Below are positions 34,270 to 43,668 of a stretch of DNA of 64,000 bases, one piece after another. The notes under the pieces are model-generated. The model saw nothing but the letters and a program-made list of their open reading frames with translations. It did no database searches and was not told the origin of the DNA. The DNA comes from Branchiibius sp. NY16-3462-2 (GTDB lineage Bacteria; Actinomycetota; Actinomycetes; Actinomycetales; Dermatophilaceae): positions 27,551 to 91,550 of the forward strand of contig NZ_LVCF01000030.1 of assembly GCF_001594145.1 (NCBI RefSeq), in the 5' to 3' direction. Position numbers and translations under genes: made by a program. Position 1 is the stretch's first letter. Every line of letters begins with the position of its first letter.

Positions 34270-34947
34270 ATGCCCGCGGCCGAGGAGAATGTGACGAGGG
34301 CGGCGTACGACGCCATCGCCGATATCTACGCCGACCGGCTCGTGTCCACGGAGGCGGAACACGCGGTCGAGTTGGCGATGATCGACTACTTTGCCTCGCT
34401 CCTCGAGGATCCACGGCGGGTCCTGGACGCCGGTTGCGGGGCGGGGCGGATGCTGCCCTACCTCGACGGGCGCGGGTGCCGTCCCGGGGGCGTCGACCTC
34501 TCACCACAGATGATCCGCCGGGCGCAACGCGACCACCCCAGCTACCCGTCGAAGGTGGGCAGTCTGACCGCGTTGGACTACCCGGACGCCACGTTCGACG
34601 GCGTTTTCTCCTGGTACTCGACCATCCACAACCCCGACGAGGACCTCGGCCTGATGTTCGCGGAGATGGCCCGGGTCCTGCGCCCGGGCGGCTTGCTCCT
34701 CGTCGCCTTCCAGGTGGGCGAGGGCATGCGCCAGGTGGGTCGAGGATATGGAGCGCTGGGCCAACCGGTCGTGATGCACCGCTACCACCGGTCCGTCGAT
34801 GAGATGGTCGACCGACTCGCGGCAGGAGGCCTGGATCTAGTGGCTCGGATGGAGCGCGGTCCGATCGGCTCCGAAGTCGACCCACAGGCGGTGGTCGTTG
34901 CGCGTCGGGCCCTGATGAGCGGAACAAACGCGGCCGCTTGTGGATAG
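34270..34947 (+). CDS. Class I SAM-dependent methyltransferase
   Basis: A 225-residue methyltransferase with motif I VLDAGCGAGRM (about residues 51-61), acidic GVDLSPQM at motif II, and the post-motif MARVLRPGGLLLVAFQ. The N-terminal AAYDAIADIYADRL is typical of Methyltransf_11/25 proteins acting on small molecules. CTGAAGG precedes the ATG, and it starts 4 nt after the transporter stop, so the two are co-transcribed. Methyl acceptor unknown. Confidence 0.85.
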   Translation: MPAAEENVTRAAYDAIADIYADRLVSTEAEHAVELAMIDYFASLLEDPRRVLDAGCGAGRMLPYLDGRGCRPGGVDLSPQMIRRAQRDHPSYPSKVGSLTALDYPDATFDGVFSWYSTIHNPDEDLGLMFAEMARVLRPGGLLLVAFQVGEGMRQVGRGYGALGQPVVMHRYHRSVDEMVDRLAAGGLDLVARMERGPIGSEVDPQAVVVARRALMSGTNAAACG

Positions 34948-35069
34948 CGACCAGGAACGCGCCGGTTATCCACCCCGGGCGTTTTCGTCCTGGGTTCTTG
35001 TCGGTGGGTCCGCCTAGGGTTTGGGGTATTGGTTCAGGCTTCTCGTGGGGACGGGAAGGGGGTGGGGTC

Positions 35070-36569
35070 ATGGTTGCGGATGGTGTGAGTTCGGATGTCG
35101 CTGATTCTGTTGTGGTGCAGGGGGTTTCGTGGGCGGCGGGTGTTGCCGGCGTGCACACCGCGCTGGACGCACTGACCTCGCGCCGGACCGTTGACGGCGC
35201 GGCTACCGTCGACCCCGACACCGGCGAGCTCGTCACTGACGAGCCGGTCACCGACGCTGATCTGCGGGCGTTGAGCTCCTCACTGTCCCGGGCCAAAGCG
35301 CGGATCGACGCGGTGTTGATGGTGCTGGCGCGGGGATTACACGAACGTGACGCGGCCCGTGTCGCCGGCGCGATCAGCACCGGGCAGTTACTAGCCCAGG
35401 ACTTCGGTGGCGACCGGACCGACGCGAACGCGTTCGTCCGCACCGCGATCCAGTTATCCAACACCCCCATCATCGAAGACGCGTTGGCCCAAGGCCGGGT
35501 CAACCGGGACCAGGCCGGGGTCATCGCCCGCGCCCTGAACCACCTCCCCATCGCCGTCGAGGCCGCTGACCGGGTCCGAGCCCAGGAATCGTTACTGGAT
35601 GCCGCCCGGTTGCTGTCGATCCAGGATTTGGGGCGGGCCGCGACCCGCACCGCCGAGGCGTTCAAAACCCCCGCCGAAGCCGACCAGCACGAAGAAGGCC
35701 AACTACGCGCCCGGGAACGCCGCGCCGCCCGCAACACCCGGTTCTGGATGCGCGACAACCGCGACGGCACCCACCGCGGCGGATTCACCCTGCCCGACAC
35801 CGAAGCAGAGATGCTGCGCAGCGCCGTGGAAGCCCTCGCCGCACCCCGCCGCTACCACCTGGAATCAGCTGAGGCGGATGCGGACGGGGCGGATGCTGCC
35901 GAGGCGGATGCTGGGTTGCCGTCGGATCAGCGGCACCGGCAAGGGCGGGCGTTCGCGATCATCTGCTCCCACCTACCCGCCGATGCGTTACCCAACGCCG
36001 GCGGCATCAGCGCCGTGCTGAGTGTGAACGTGGACTACGACACCCTCACCGGGCAACTCGGCCCCGGCACGTTGCCCTCGGGGGCACGGATCTCCGCCGC
36101 CAAAGCCCGACAGATCGGCTGCGGCGCCGGGATCCTGCCCCAAGTGCTGGGCGGCAAACCGTTACCGCTGGACCTGGGCCAACTCCAACGGTTGTTCAAC
36201 GCCACCCAACGCCGCGCCCTGGCCATGCGGGACCGGGGCTGTGCCTACCCCGGCTGTGACCGGCCCCCGCAATGGTGTGAAGGCCACCACTGGCGCAACC
36301 CCTGGACACCCCGAAACCCCGACGATTCGCATGGCGCTACTGATCTGGGCAACGGTTGCCTGCTATGCGCCCACCACCACCGCCTCGTACACGACCGGCA
36401 CGTCCAGATCCGCGAACGCAACGGCTACCTCGAATTCCTGGTCCCACCGGTCATCGGGCAGAAAACGAACGCTGACTACGGAGGCGACCTGTTCACCCCC
36501 GACAACCCGGTCGGCGCCCTGCAATGGCAACGCAACTACCGCTGGACCGCCCGCGAGCGAACCGGTTGA
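35070..36569 (+). CDS. DUF222 / HNH endonuclease domain protein (13E12 repeat type)
   Basis: A 499-residue protein of the family found in many copies in actinobacteria. Residues 20-330 are the helical DUF222 region; residues 390-440 are an HNH nuclease with CAYPGCDRPPQWCEGHH, a second Cys (GCLLC) and AHHHRLVHD, giving a zinc-bound beta-beta-alpha-metal fold. The ATG at 35070 follows a GGGAAGGGGGTGG tract; an upstream frame overlapping the methyltransferase end is not credible. The function is unproven; mobility or DNA repair have been suggested for the family. GC-rich tandem repeats follow the stop. Confidence 0.87.
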   Translation: MVADGVSSDVADSVVVQGVSWAAGVAGVHTALDALTSRRTVDGAATVDPDTGELVTDEPVTDADLRALSSSLSRAKARIDAVLMVLARGLHERDAARVAGAISTGQLLAQDFGGDRTDANAFVRTAIQLSNTPIIEDALAQGRVNRDQAGVIARALNHLPIAVEAADRVRAQESLLDAARLLSIQDLGRAATRTAEAFKTPAEADQHEEGQLRARERRAARNTRFWMRDNRDGTHRGGFTLPDTEAEMLRSAVEALAAPRRYHLESAEADADGADAAEADAGLPSDQRHRQGRAFAIICSHLPADALPNAGGISAVLSVNVDYDTLTGQLGPGTLPSGARISAAKARQIGCGAGILPQVLGGKPLPLDLGQLQRLFNATQRRALAMRDRGCAYPGCDRPPQWCEGHHWRNPWTPRNPDDSHGATDLGNGCLLCAHHHRLVHDRHVQIRERNGYLEFLVPPVIGQKTNADYGGDLFTPDNPVGALQWQRNYRWTARERTG

Positions 36570-36594
36570 CGCGCGATGTGGGCGCAAGCCACTG

Positions 36595-36745
36595 CACCCG
36601 CGCGCAGCCAGCCAAGCGGGCGGCCAGCGGGATGGCCAGCCGAGCGGGCAAACCAGCCGGGCGAGCGGGCCAGCCGGGCGAGCGGGCAAACCAGCCGGGC
36701 CAACCGCGCGCAGCCAGCCGCGCGCAGCCAGCCGGGCGGCCGCCG
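36595..36745. repeat. GC-rich imperfect tandem repeat
   Basis: The 183 bases between the HNH gene and the acyl-CoA ligase are built from short variants of CCAGCCGGGCGAGCGGG, often followed by CAAA, and of GCGCGCAGCCAGCC. At least six CCAGCC units occur at 14-21 base spacing. It is a minisatellite-like array with no open frame of note, ending at the 3' end of the ligase gene. Confidence 0.75.
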
Positions 36746-36752
36746 AGAGCGC

Positions 36753-38351
36753 TTACTCGCGCAGGGCGGCTCGGACCTCGTGCTTCTGGATCTTGCCGGT
36801 GGCCGTCTTCGGGAGCTCCGGCAGCACGGTGACCTTCTTGGGGACCTGGAAGCCCGCGAGCCGTTGCTTCGCTGCCGCGATCACGTCGTCCGCGAGCTGC
36901 TCGGCGGGCACTGAGCCGTCGGCCACGACCACCGCTGTGACGGATTCACCCCAGTGTTCGTCGGGCACGCCCACGACACAGCACTCCGCTACGCCCGGCA
37001 CCCCACCGACGACGCGCTCGACGATGACTGACGAGACGTTCTCGCCGCCGGACTTGATGATGTCCTTGACCCGGTCGGTGAACCACACGACCGCGTCCTT
37101 GTCGATGTGCCCGACGTCGCCGCTGTGGAACCAGCCGCCCGCGAAGGCGGCCGCGTTGGCGGCAGGGTTGTTCCAGTAGCCGGCGCACACGTTGGCGCCG
37201 CGGTAGACGATCTCGCCGGTCTCTTCGATCGGGACGATGCCACCGCCCGGTTGCATGATCCCCACGTCCAACGTCGGAACCGCCGATCCCCAGGAGGTGG
37301 GGGCACTGTGCCGGTGCTCGGGGAACTGCATGACCGTCGCCGGCACGACCTCCGTCTGGCCGGAACCCAGGATGACGTCGGCGTTGGTGAAGGCGTCATC
37401 GACCGCAGCCAGCAACTCATCCGGCATCGGCGCCATCGCATAGATGGCCGTGGTGACCCCGCTGACATCACGCGGCTTCGCCTTGAACGCCGCGAGCGTG
37501 GCCGCCCACATCATCGGCAACATCATGGTGTGCGTGACGTTCTCGCGTTCGATCAGATCGAGGACGGCATTCGGGTCGAAAGCCGGCAACAGCACTGCCG
37601 TGCCACCCACGGTCAGCATCGGCTGGGTCAAGGTGTTGAGCGCCGTGGTGTGGAACATCGGCAACACCACGAGCATCGTCGGCGCGCTCACGCCCCAGGT
37701 CTGCCGGGTCACGATCACATCGGACAGCAACGCGATCTGTAGCGACACGTGACTGACCAGCACGCCCTTCGGCCGGGAGGTCGTGCCGGAGGTGTAGAGA
37801 CACTGCACGATGTCCCGGTCCTCGACGATGACCTCGACCGGCAGATCGGAGGCCGCCCCGGCCCACGCGTCCCAGTCCTCCGTGCGCACGCGCTCGAACG
37901 GCTCACCACCGCCCACGACGATCACCGTCTCGACGAGCGGCAGGTCCGGCAGCAGGGCAGCGACCCGCGGCGCGAACATCGCATCGACCACGATGACTGT
38001 GGCTTCCGCATCGGCCAGGATCCACCGCTGGTCCGCAGCCGTCAGCACGATGTTGACCGGCATCGCCACCATGCCGGACTTCGCGCAGCCGTAATAGGTG
38101 GACAGGAACCGCCAGGAATTCATCATCAGCATCGCCACCGGACTCTGCGCCGGAAGACCCAGGTCCAGCAGAGCGCGAGCGACGTGCTCCGCGGAGTCGT
38201 TCAACTCGGCGTACGTCACCCGATCCGCACCGTCCACCACCGCCACCCGGTCGGGGAACATCCCCGCCATGCGGCGCAACGAGTCACCGATGTTGACCCG
38301 CGTGGCCAGGTTGTATTCGAGCGGATCAACCTGCGACACATCAGCTTTCAT
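36753..38351 (-). CDS. Acyl-CoA synthetase (AMP-forming ligase)
   Basis: A 532-residue ANL-family ligase. Core motifs: the ATP-binding P-loop YTSGTTSRPKG (about residue 190), GSGQTEVVP, YRGANVCAGYWNNP, the hinge DRVKDIIKSGGENVSS, and the C-terminal lysine in PKTATGKIQK. The FadD subclass activates carboxylic acids to acyl-CoA. TAGGAG precedes the ATG. It is third in a minus-strand operon (acyl-CoA dehydrogenase, ligase, ligase) divergent from the carboxylase operon and presumably activates the free acid substrate. Tandem repeats begin just after its stop. Confidence 0.9.
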   Translation of the reverse strand: MKADVSQVDPLEYNLATRVNIGDSLRRMAGMFPDRVAVVDGADRVTYAELNDSAEHVARALLDLGLPAQSPVAMLMMNSWRFLSTYYGCAKSGMVAMPVNIVLTAADQRWILADAEATVIVVDAMFAPRVAALLPDLPLVETVIVVGGGEPFERVRTEDWDAWAGAASDLPVEVIVEDRDIVQCLYTSGTTSRPKGVLVSHVSLQIALLSDVIVTRQTWGVSAPTMLVVLPMFHTTALNTLTQPMLTVGGTAVLLPAFDPNAVLDLIERENVTHTMMLPMMWAATLAAFKAKPRDVSGVTTAIYAMAPMPDELLAAVDDAFTNADVILGSGQTEVVPATVMQFPEHRHSAPTSWGSAVPTLDVGIMQPGGGIVPIEETGEIVYRGANVCAGYWNNPAANAAAFAGGWFHSGDVGHIDKDAVVWFTDRVKDIIKSGGENVSSVIVERVVGGVPGVAECCVVGVPDEHWGESVTAVVVADGSVPAEQLADDVIAAAKQRLAGFQVPKKVTVLPELPKTATGKIQKHEVRAALRE

Positions 38352-38360
38352 TACCAGCTC

Positions 38361-39938
38361 CTAACGGTTCACGGCGCTGGCCGCGCCGCCATAGAGTTCA
38401 CGCAGGTCCCGCTTCAACACTTTCCCGGTCGCGGTCCGCGGAAGGGAATCGACGAACTCCACGCGCCTGGGCGACTTGAAGTGCGCGACGTGGTCGCGGG
38501 TCCACGCCAGCAGTTCGTCCCCGTCCACCTGTCCGTCCGGCGTGAGCGCCACGACGGCCACGATGGTCTCGCCCCACGCGGTGTCGGGTACGCCGATCAC
38601 GGCCACCTCGTTGACTGCCGGGTGCCGGTACATCACCTGCTCGACCTCGATGGGATAGACGTTCTCACCGCCGGTGATGATCATGTCCTTCTTGCGGTCG
38701 ACCAGGGTGTAGAAACCAGCCTCATCGCGGCGCCCCAGGTCGCCGGTGTGGAACCAGCCACCGCGCATCGCCTCAGCGGTTGCCTCCGGCTTCTTCCAAT
38801 AGCCGGCCATGATGTTCGGGCCGCGGATGACCAACTCGCCGACCTCACCGATCGGCACGTCCTCACCGTTCTCGTCGACCAACCGGAATTCCACGTGCAT
38901 GAGCGGTTTGCCGATCGATCCTGCGTGATCCACCACCTCATCGGGCTGCAAGCCCGACGCGTTCGGCGAGGTCTCGGTCATCCCGAAGCCCTCGGTGAAC
39001 TGCACCCCCCGGGCGCGCATGCCCTCGATCACCACGATCGGGCACGGAGCTCCGCCACTGACCGCTGCCTTCAGGGACGACAGGTCGCGCCCGCCGAACG
39101 ACGGAGCGTTCAGCACGGCAGCCCACATCGCCGGGACCAGGAACGCGTTGGTGACGCGGTAGCGCTCGGCCAGGTCCAGCCAGGCCTCAGGAGTGAACGC
39201 TTCCTGGATCACTGTGCACGCCCCGAGATACAGGTACGGCGCGGTGTGCACTCCGAGCGCCCCGATATGGAACAGCGGAGCGCTGGACAACGTGACGTCG
39301 CGACTGTTGTTTCCCTCGCCGAGACCCAGTCCGTTGAAGACGTTCCACTGGAAGTTGCCGTGGGTGAGCATTGCTCCCTTGGGTGCGCCGGTCGTGCCCG
39401 AGGTGTACATCAGCACGCACACCTCGTCCATGTCGATCAACCGGGTGTCCCGTGCGGGGCTACCGCTGCCGAGGAGCGACTCGTACTCACTCGACGTCCC
39501 CGCGGCCCGGTCGGCCGCGGTGGGCACCGCAATCCGCGTATGGATCGCCGTGCCCTCCGCGCAGGCGGCCTCCGCGAGCTTGGCCAGCGAGGTCGATTCG
39601 AACAGGACCTTGGCGCCGCTGTCGGCCAGCACGTAGCGGACTTCAGGCGCCGACAACCGGAAATTGACCGGCACGCTGATCGCCCCGAGCTTGGCGACGG
39701 CGATGTAGATCTCCATCATCGCCACACTGTTCAGAGTCAACATTGCGACGCGGTCGCCGCGGTCGATTCCTTTGCGGCTCAGTGCATCTGCAAGTTGGTT
39801 GGTGCGCGCCTCGAGCTGGGCGTAGGTGGTGACCTCCCCCGATTCGGCGCTGATCAGAGCCGGCCGATCCGGGTTGCGCAGCGCGTGCTTGGTGACCCAG
39901 TCGCCGAATCCGGCGTCGACACCCAGTGCGTTGTCCAT
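38361..39938 (-). CDS. Acyl-CoA synthetase (AMP-forming ligase), second copy
   Basis: A 525-residue ANL ligase clearly different from the neighbouring one (for example YTSGTTGAPKG, GFGMTETSPNASGL, DRKKDMIITGGENVYP and PRTATGKVLK). It starts 7 nt after the acyl-CoA dehydrogenase stop and ends 9 nt before the next ligase, so all three are co-transcribed. GAGGAAG precedes the ATG. Two ligases side by side suggest either two related substrates or activation of successive intermediates in the pathway. Confidence 0.9.
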   Translation of the reverse strand: MDNALGVDAGFGDWVTKHALRNPDRPALISAESGEVTTYAQLEARTNQLADALSRKGIDRGDRVAMLTLNSVAMMEIYIAVAKLGAISVPVNFRLSAPEVRYVLADSGAKVLFESTSLAKLAEAACAEGTAIHTRIAVPTAADRAAGTSSEYESLLGSGSPARDTRLIDMDEVCVLMYTSGTTGAPKGAMLTHGNFQWNVFNGLGLGEGNNSRDVTLSSAPLFHIGALGVHTAPYLYLGACTVIQEAFTPEAWLDLAERYRVTNAFLVPAMWAAVLNAPSFGGRDLSSLKAAVSGGAPCPIVVIEGMRARGVQFTEGFGMTETSPNASGLQPDEVVDHAGSIGKPLMHVEFRLVDENGEDVPIGEVGELVIRGPNIMAGYWKKPEATAEAMRGGWFHTGDLGRRDEAGFYTLVDRKKDMIITGGENVYPIEVEQVMYRHPAVNEVAVIGVPDTAWGETIVAVVALTPDGQVDGDELLAWTRDHVAHFKSPRRVEFVDSLPRTATGKVLKRDLRELYGGAASAVNR

Positions 39939-39945
39939 AGCTTCC

Positions 39946-41094
39946 TCAGCTCAGGGGGTAGCCGTCGATACGGGCGACGACCTGCAACATGACTTCGTCG
40001 GCGCCACCGCCGATGGAGGCGAGCCGGGCGTCGCGGAACATCCGCGCGGTCCAGGTCTCCTCCATGTAGCCGATCCCACCGTGGAACTGCAGGCACATGT
40101 CAGCGACCTCACGCACCAACCGCCCGGCCTCCCACTTGGCAATCGACGCCATCCGGGTGATGTCCTCCCCTGCCATCGTCGCCTCGCACACCGCCTGGTT
40201 GTGGTGACGCAGCAGGTCGTTGCGCGCGGCGAGCTCGGTCAGCCGGAAGGCGATGTACTGGTGCTGGGCCAGCGGCTTGCCGAACGTCGTCCGCTGCAGG
40301 AGGTACTCGCGGGTCTTCTCCAGGGCGACGTCGATCTGACCGACGATGGAGTACGCCGCGGACATCCGCTCGATGACGAACTGCTCCATCTGCTGCTGGA
40401 AACCGCGACCGATGGTTCCGATCGTGTTCTCGACCGGGACGCGCACCTGGTCGAGCACGAGTTCGGCGGTGTCCGATGACCGGTTGCCGAGCTTGTCCAG
40501 CTTCCGGGCGACCGAGAACCCCTCGGACGCGGTGGGTACGACGATCTGGGACATCCCGCGGTAGCCACCCTCGTCCGAGGTGCGCACCAGGAGACACACC
40601 CAGTCCGCCTGCACGCCGTTGGTGATGTAGAGCTTCCGGCCGGTAATGACCCAGTCGTCGCCATCCCTGACCGCGCGCGTGCGCAGCGCGGAGACGTCCG
40701 ATCCGGTGTCCGGCTCGGTCACGCCGATCGCGGCGACCATCTCACCGGCGATCGCCGGGCGGAGGAAACGCTCGCGCAGCGCGGCCGAGCCGTACTTCGC
40801 CAGGGAGGGCGTGGCCATGTTGGCCTGCACGTTGATCGCCATCGAGACGCCGCCGGCTGCGATCCGACCCAGCTCCTCACACGCCACCATCGTGTAGGAG
40901 TGGTCCGCCCCTTCGCCGCCGTCCTCCGGGTCGTACTCCAGGCCCAGCAACCCGTACTTGCCCAGCTGCGGGAAGAGCTCGTGCGCCGGGAAAATCCCGT
41001 CCGCCTCCCACTGGTCGACGTAGGGGTTGATCTGGGTGTCGATCACCGATCGCACGGTGGCCGCGAACGAGCGGTGATCATCGGTGAGTCGCAT
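39946..41094 (-). CDS. Acyl-CoA dehydrogenase (isovaleryl/long-chain type active site)
   Basis: A 382-residue acyl-CoA dehydrogenase with the FAD motif VTEPDTGSDVSA. The C-terminal position used as catalytic base by short-chain enzymes is a glycine here (ASIGGGADEVM), while VIERMSAAYSI in helix G offers the Glu used by isovaleryl-CoA and long-chain enzymes. That arrangement suits branched acyl-CoAs. The ATG at 41094 is 6 nt after TAACGT (41101-41106), so the operon is probably leaderless. A perfect inverted repeat lies 30 bases upstream and is shared with the divergent operon. Confidence 0.9.
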   Translation of the reverse strand: MRLTDDHRSFAATVRSVIDTQINPYVDQWEADGIFPAHELFPQLGKYGLLGLEYDPEDGGEGADHSYTMVACEELGRIAAGGVSMAINVQANMATPSLAKYGSAALRERFLRPAIAGEMVAAIGVTEPDTGSDVSALRTRAVRDGDDWVITGRKLYITNGVQADWVCLLVRTSDEGGYRGMSQIVVPTASEGFSVARKLDKLGNRSSDTAELVLDQVRVPVENTIGTIGRGFQQQMEQFVIERMSAAYSIVGQIDVALEKTREYLLQRTTFGKPLAQHQYIAFRLTELAARNDLLRHHNQAVCEATMAGEDITRMASIAKWEAGRLVREVADMCLQFHGGIGYMEETWTARMFRDARLASIGGGADEVMLQVVARIDGYPLS

Positions 41095-41123
41095 ACCCGA
41101 ACGTTATCTGGGTCACACTTTGG

Positions 41124-41147
41124 AAAACAAGCGCTCTTGCTTGTTTT
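41124..41147. promoter_or_regulatory. Inverted-repeat operator in the divergent catabolic promoter
   Basis: AAAACAAGC, spacer GCTCTT, GCTTGTTTT: perfect 9-base arms. It lies between the acyl-CoA dehydrogenase start (41094) and the seven-gene operon, at about -30 to -53 for the minus-strand transcript. Size and form fit a TetR-family site; the TetR encoded at the end of the operon (49204-49815) is the obvious candidate to bind it. Confidence 0.7.
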
Positions 41148-41173
41148 ATTGATGTGTGAAACGGTCGGACCTC

Positions 41174-41965
41174 ATGAGCACCGTGGATCACCTCATCGCC
41201 GAGGGCGACGACCTGGACGTGTTGGTGCACGAGCTGCCCACCGCCGAGTGGTCCCGGGCCACCCCCGCCGCCGGCTGGAGTATCGCGCACCAGATCGGCC
41301 ATCTGGCGTGGACCGACGAGGTGACGGTGGCTGCCGCAACCGATCCTGGAGCGTTTGCCGAAGTCCTCGCCCGGGCTGCCGACGATCCGTTGCACTTCAC
41401 CGACACGACTGCCGCGGAGCGAGCCGAACTGCCTGCAGCACAACTACTTTCGCAGTGGCGCGCCGGGCGCGCCCAGCTCGCCGACCTGCTGCGGGCGCTG
41501 CCGGACGACACCAGCATTCCGTGGTTCGGCCCCCCGATGAAGCCCCGCTCGATGGCGACCGCACGACTGATGGAGACCTGGGCGCACGGTCAGGACGTGG
41601 CCGATGCCCTCGGCGTACGTCGAGTGGCCACCGACCGCCTGAGGGACATCGCCCACCTGGGGGTCAGGACCCGGGGTTTCGCCTACACCATCAACGGCCT
41701 CCCGGTCCCCGCCGCGGAGCCGCGCGTTGAGCTGACCGCTCCCTCGGGCGAGGTGTGGACCTGGGGACCGGAGGACGCAACGGACCGGGTCACCGGTCCC
41801 GCCGAGGACTTCTGCCTGGCGGTGACCCAGCGCCGCGAACTGCCGGAGGTGGACCTGGTCGCCACGCCCGGCGCCGCCACGCAGTGGCTGACCATCGCGC
41901 AGGCGTTTGCCGGCGCACCCAAAGCGGCGGTGCGCGCCGCCCACACGACGGAGGCTCTGGCATGA
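41174..41965 (+). CDS. TIGR03084-family DinB/MDMPI-like metal-binding protein
   Basis: A 263-residue protein with the DinB-like four-helix bundle: LIAEGDDLDVLV, then the metal-binding His pair in IAHQIGHLAWTDE and a third His in TWAHGQDVADALG. This is the actinobacterial TIGR03084 group related to mycothiol-dependent maleylpyruvate isomerase. The start is uncertain: ATG 41174 is given, GTG 41156 would add six residues; neither has a clear ribosome binding site. First gene of the seven-gene operon; it overlaps atuA by ATGA. Its job in the pathway is unknown. Confidence 0.82.
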   Translation: MSTVDHLIAEGDDLDVLVHELPTAEWSRATPAAGWSIAHQIGHLAWTDEVTVAAATDPGAFAEVLARAADDPLHFTDTTAAERAELPAAQLLSQWRAGRAQLADLLRALPDDTSIPWFGPPMKPRSMATARLMETWAHGQDVADALGVRRVATDRLRDIAHLGVRTRGFAYTINGLPVPAAEPRVELTAPSGEVWTWGPEDATDRVTGPAEDFCLAVTQRRELPEVDLVATPGAATQWLTIAQAFAGAPKAAVRAAHTTEALA

Positions 41966-43668
41966 CGGACGCGCTACGGGTGGGCAACTGCTCCGGCTTT
42001 TATGGCGACCGGATCAGCGCGATGCGCGAGATGCTCGAAGGCGGTCCGCTCGACGTACTGACCGGCGACTACCTGGCCGAGCTGACCATGCTGATCCTGG
42101 GCCGGGACAAGGCCAAGGACCCGACGCTCGGCTACGCCAAGACCTTTCTGCGGCAACTCGAGGAGTGCCTTGGCCTGGCGATCGACAAGGGTGTGCAGAT
42201 CGTCAGCAACGCCGGCGGGCAGAACCCCGCCGGGTTGGCAGCGGCGATCCATGACCTGTCCGAGCGGCTTGGCCTTGGCGCCACCGTCGCGTACGTCGAT
42301 GGCGACGACGTGACCGCCCGCGCCGCAGATCTGGGGTTGCCTGAGTCGCTCGCTGCGAACGCCTATCTCGGCGCGTTCGGCATCGCCGAGGGCGTGCGCT
42401 CGGGCGCGAACGTGGTGATCAGCGGCCGGGTCACCGACGCCTCAGTCATCATCGGTCCGGCGATCGCCCGATTCGGTTGGGGCCGTGAGGATTACGACGC
42501 GCTGGCCGGTGCCACAGTCGCCGGGCACATCATCGAGTGCGGCACCCAGGCGACCGGTGGCAACTTCGCCTTCTTCACCGAAATCGCCGATCTGCTGCAC
42601 CCCGGCTTCCCGATCGCGGAGATCCGTGCCGACGGCAGCAGCGTGATCACCAAACACCCCGGGACTGCCGGTGCGGTCACCGTGGACACGGTGACCGCGC
42701 AGTTGCTCTACGAGATCGGCGCCCAGCGCTACTACGGGCCCGACGTCACGACCCGTCTCGACAGCATCCGGCTGTCCCAGGAGGGTCCGGACCGGGTCCT
42801 GGTGGATGGCATCACCGGTGAAGCACCCCCGGCCACGTTGAAGGTGTCGTGCAACGCGCTCGGTGGCTATCGCAACCAGGTCGCCATGGTGCTCACCGGA
42901 CTGGATATTGACGCCAAGGCCGATCTTGCGCGGCGCGGCTTCGAGCAGGCGCTGAAAACCCAACCCGCACAGCTGGATTGGGAGCTCACCAAGACTGCCG
43001 TCGCCGACGCGGACACCGAGGAGGGCGCCTCCGCCAAACTCATCGTCACTGCCCGCGACAAGGACCCGAAGGTCGTGGGCCGGGCGTTCAGCAACGCCGG
43101 CGTCGAGATCGCGCTGGCCAGCTACCCCGGGTTCCACTCGATGACCCCGCCGGCGGACGCCACGGCGTACGGCGTCTTCACGCCCGGATTCATCCCCCAG
43201 GAGTCGGTCGAGCACCGGGTCACCCTGCCCGACGGTACGCAGCAGAGCATCGACGCACCCGGTAGCTACCTGACCGAGACTGCGATCGACGTACCTGCCA
43301 TTGCGCCTGCGCCCGGGGGCGAGACGGTACGCGCGCCGCTGGGCCGCGTCGCCGGTGCCCGCAGCGGCGACAAGGGCGGCAGCGCCAACATCGGCCTCTG
43401 GGCCCGGGACGATGCCGGATTCTCCTGGCTCGCAAGCACACTCACGACCGACAAGGTCCGCGAGCTACTCCCCGAAGCCGCCGACCTGACCATTCACCGC
43501 ACGGTGTTCCCGAACCTGCGAGCAGTCAACTTCCTGATCGAGGACCTCCTCGGCGAGGGCGTCGCCTACCAGGCGCGCTTCGACCCGCAGGCCAAAGGTC
43601 TCGGTGAGTGGTTGCGCAGTCGCTACCTCGACATCCCCCGATCCCTGCTACCCCAGGAAGGCCACTGA
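41962..43668 (+). CDS. AtuA family (DUF1446) acyclic terpene utilisation protein
   Basis: A 568-residue protein. Residues 1-440 are the DUF1446/AtuA domain (RVGNCSGFYGDRISAMREMLEGG, GRDKAKDPTLGYAKTFL, VSNAGGQNP, VISGRVTDAS, ECGTQATGGNFAFF). The C-terminal 110 residues are the AtuA-like ferredoxin-fold domain with ARSGDKGGSANIGLWARD. AtuA is encoded next to the geranyl-CoA carboxylase genes in the citronellol/geraniol pathway of Pseudomonas and is needed there, but its reaction is not settled. It overlaps both neighbours (ATGA before, one base after), so it is firmly tied to the carboxylase operon. Confidence 0.88.
   Translation: MTDALRVGNCSGFYGDRISAMREMLEGGPLDVLTGDYLAELTMLILGRDKAKDPTLGYAKTFLRQLEECLGLAIDKGVQIVSNAGGQNPAGLAAAIHDLSERLGLGATVAYVDGDDVTARAADLGLPESLAANAYLGAFGIAEGVRSGANVVISGRVTDASVIIGPAIARFGWGREDYDALAGATVAGHIIECGTQATGGNFAFFTEIADLLHPGFPIAEIRADGSSVITKHPGTAGAVTVDTVTAQLLYEIGAQRYYGPDVTTRLDSIRLSQEGPDRVLVDGITGEAPPATLKVSCNALGGYRNQVAMVLTGLDIDAKADLARRGFEQALKTQPAQLDWELTKTAVADADTEEGASAKLIVTARDKDPKVVGRAFSNAGVEIALASYPGFHSMTPPADATAYGVFTPGFIPQESVEHRVTLPDGTQQSIDAPGSYLTETAIDVPAIAPAPGGETVRAPLGRVAGARSGDKGGSANIGLWARDDAGFSWLASTLTTDKVRELLPEAADLTIHRTVFPNLRAVNFLIEDLLGEGVAYQARFDPQAKGLGEWLRSRYLDIPRSLLPQEGH

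Noticed and set aside
33569..35800. A 743-codon minus-strand frame across the transporter, methyltransferase and HNH gene start
   Set aside because: It crosses three real genes on the other strand and yields a low-complexity Arg/Ser product.
36595..36745. Possible CRISPR array
   Set aside because: Units are 14-21 bases, imperfect, directly adjoining and without unique spacers; no cas genes are in the window.
37749..39992. A 747-codon plus-strand frame opposite the two acyl-CoA ligases
   Set aside because: Antisense shadow: His/Arg/Asp-rich translation without motifs, no ribosome binding site, and both ligases are intact on the minus strand.
41104..41160. Inverted repeat at 41124-41147 as a transcription terminator
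   Set aside because: It lies between two divergent starts, has an AT-rich stem end, and fits an operator rather than a terminator.
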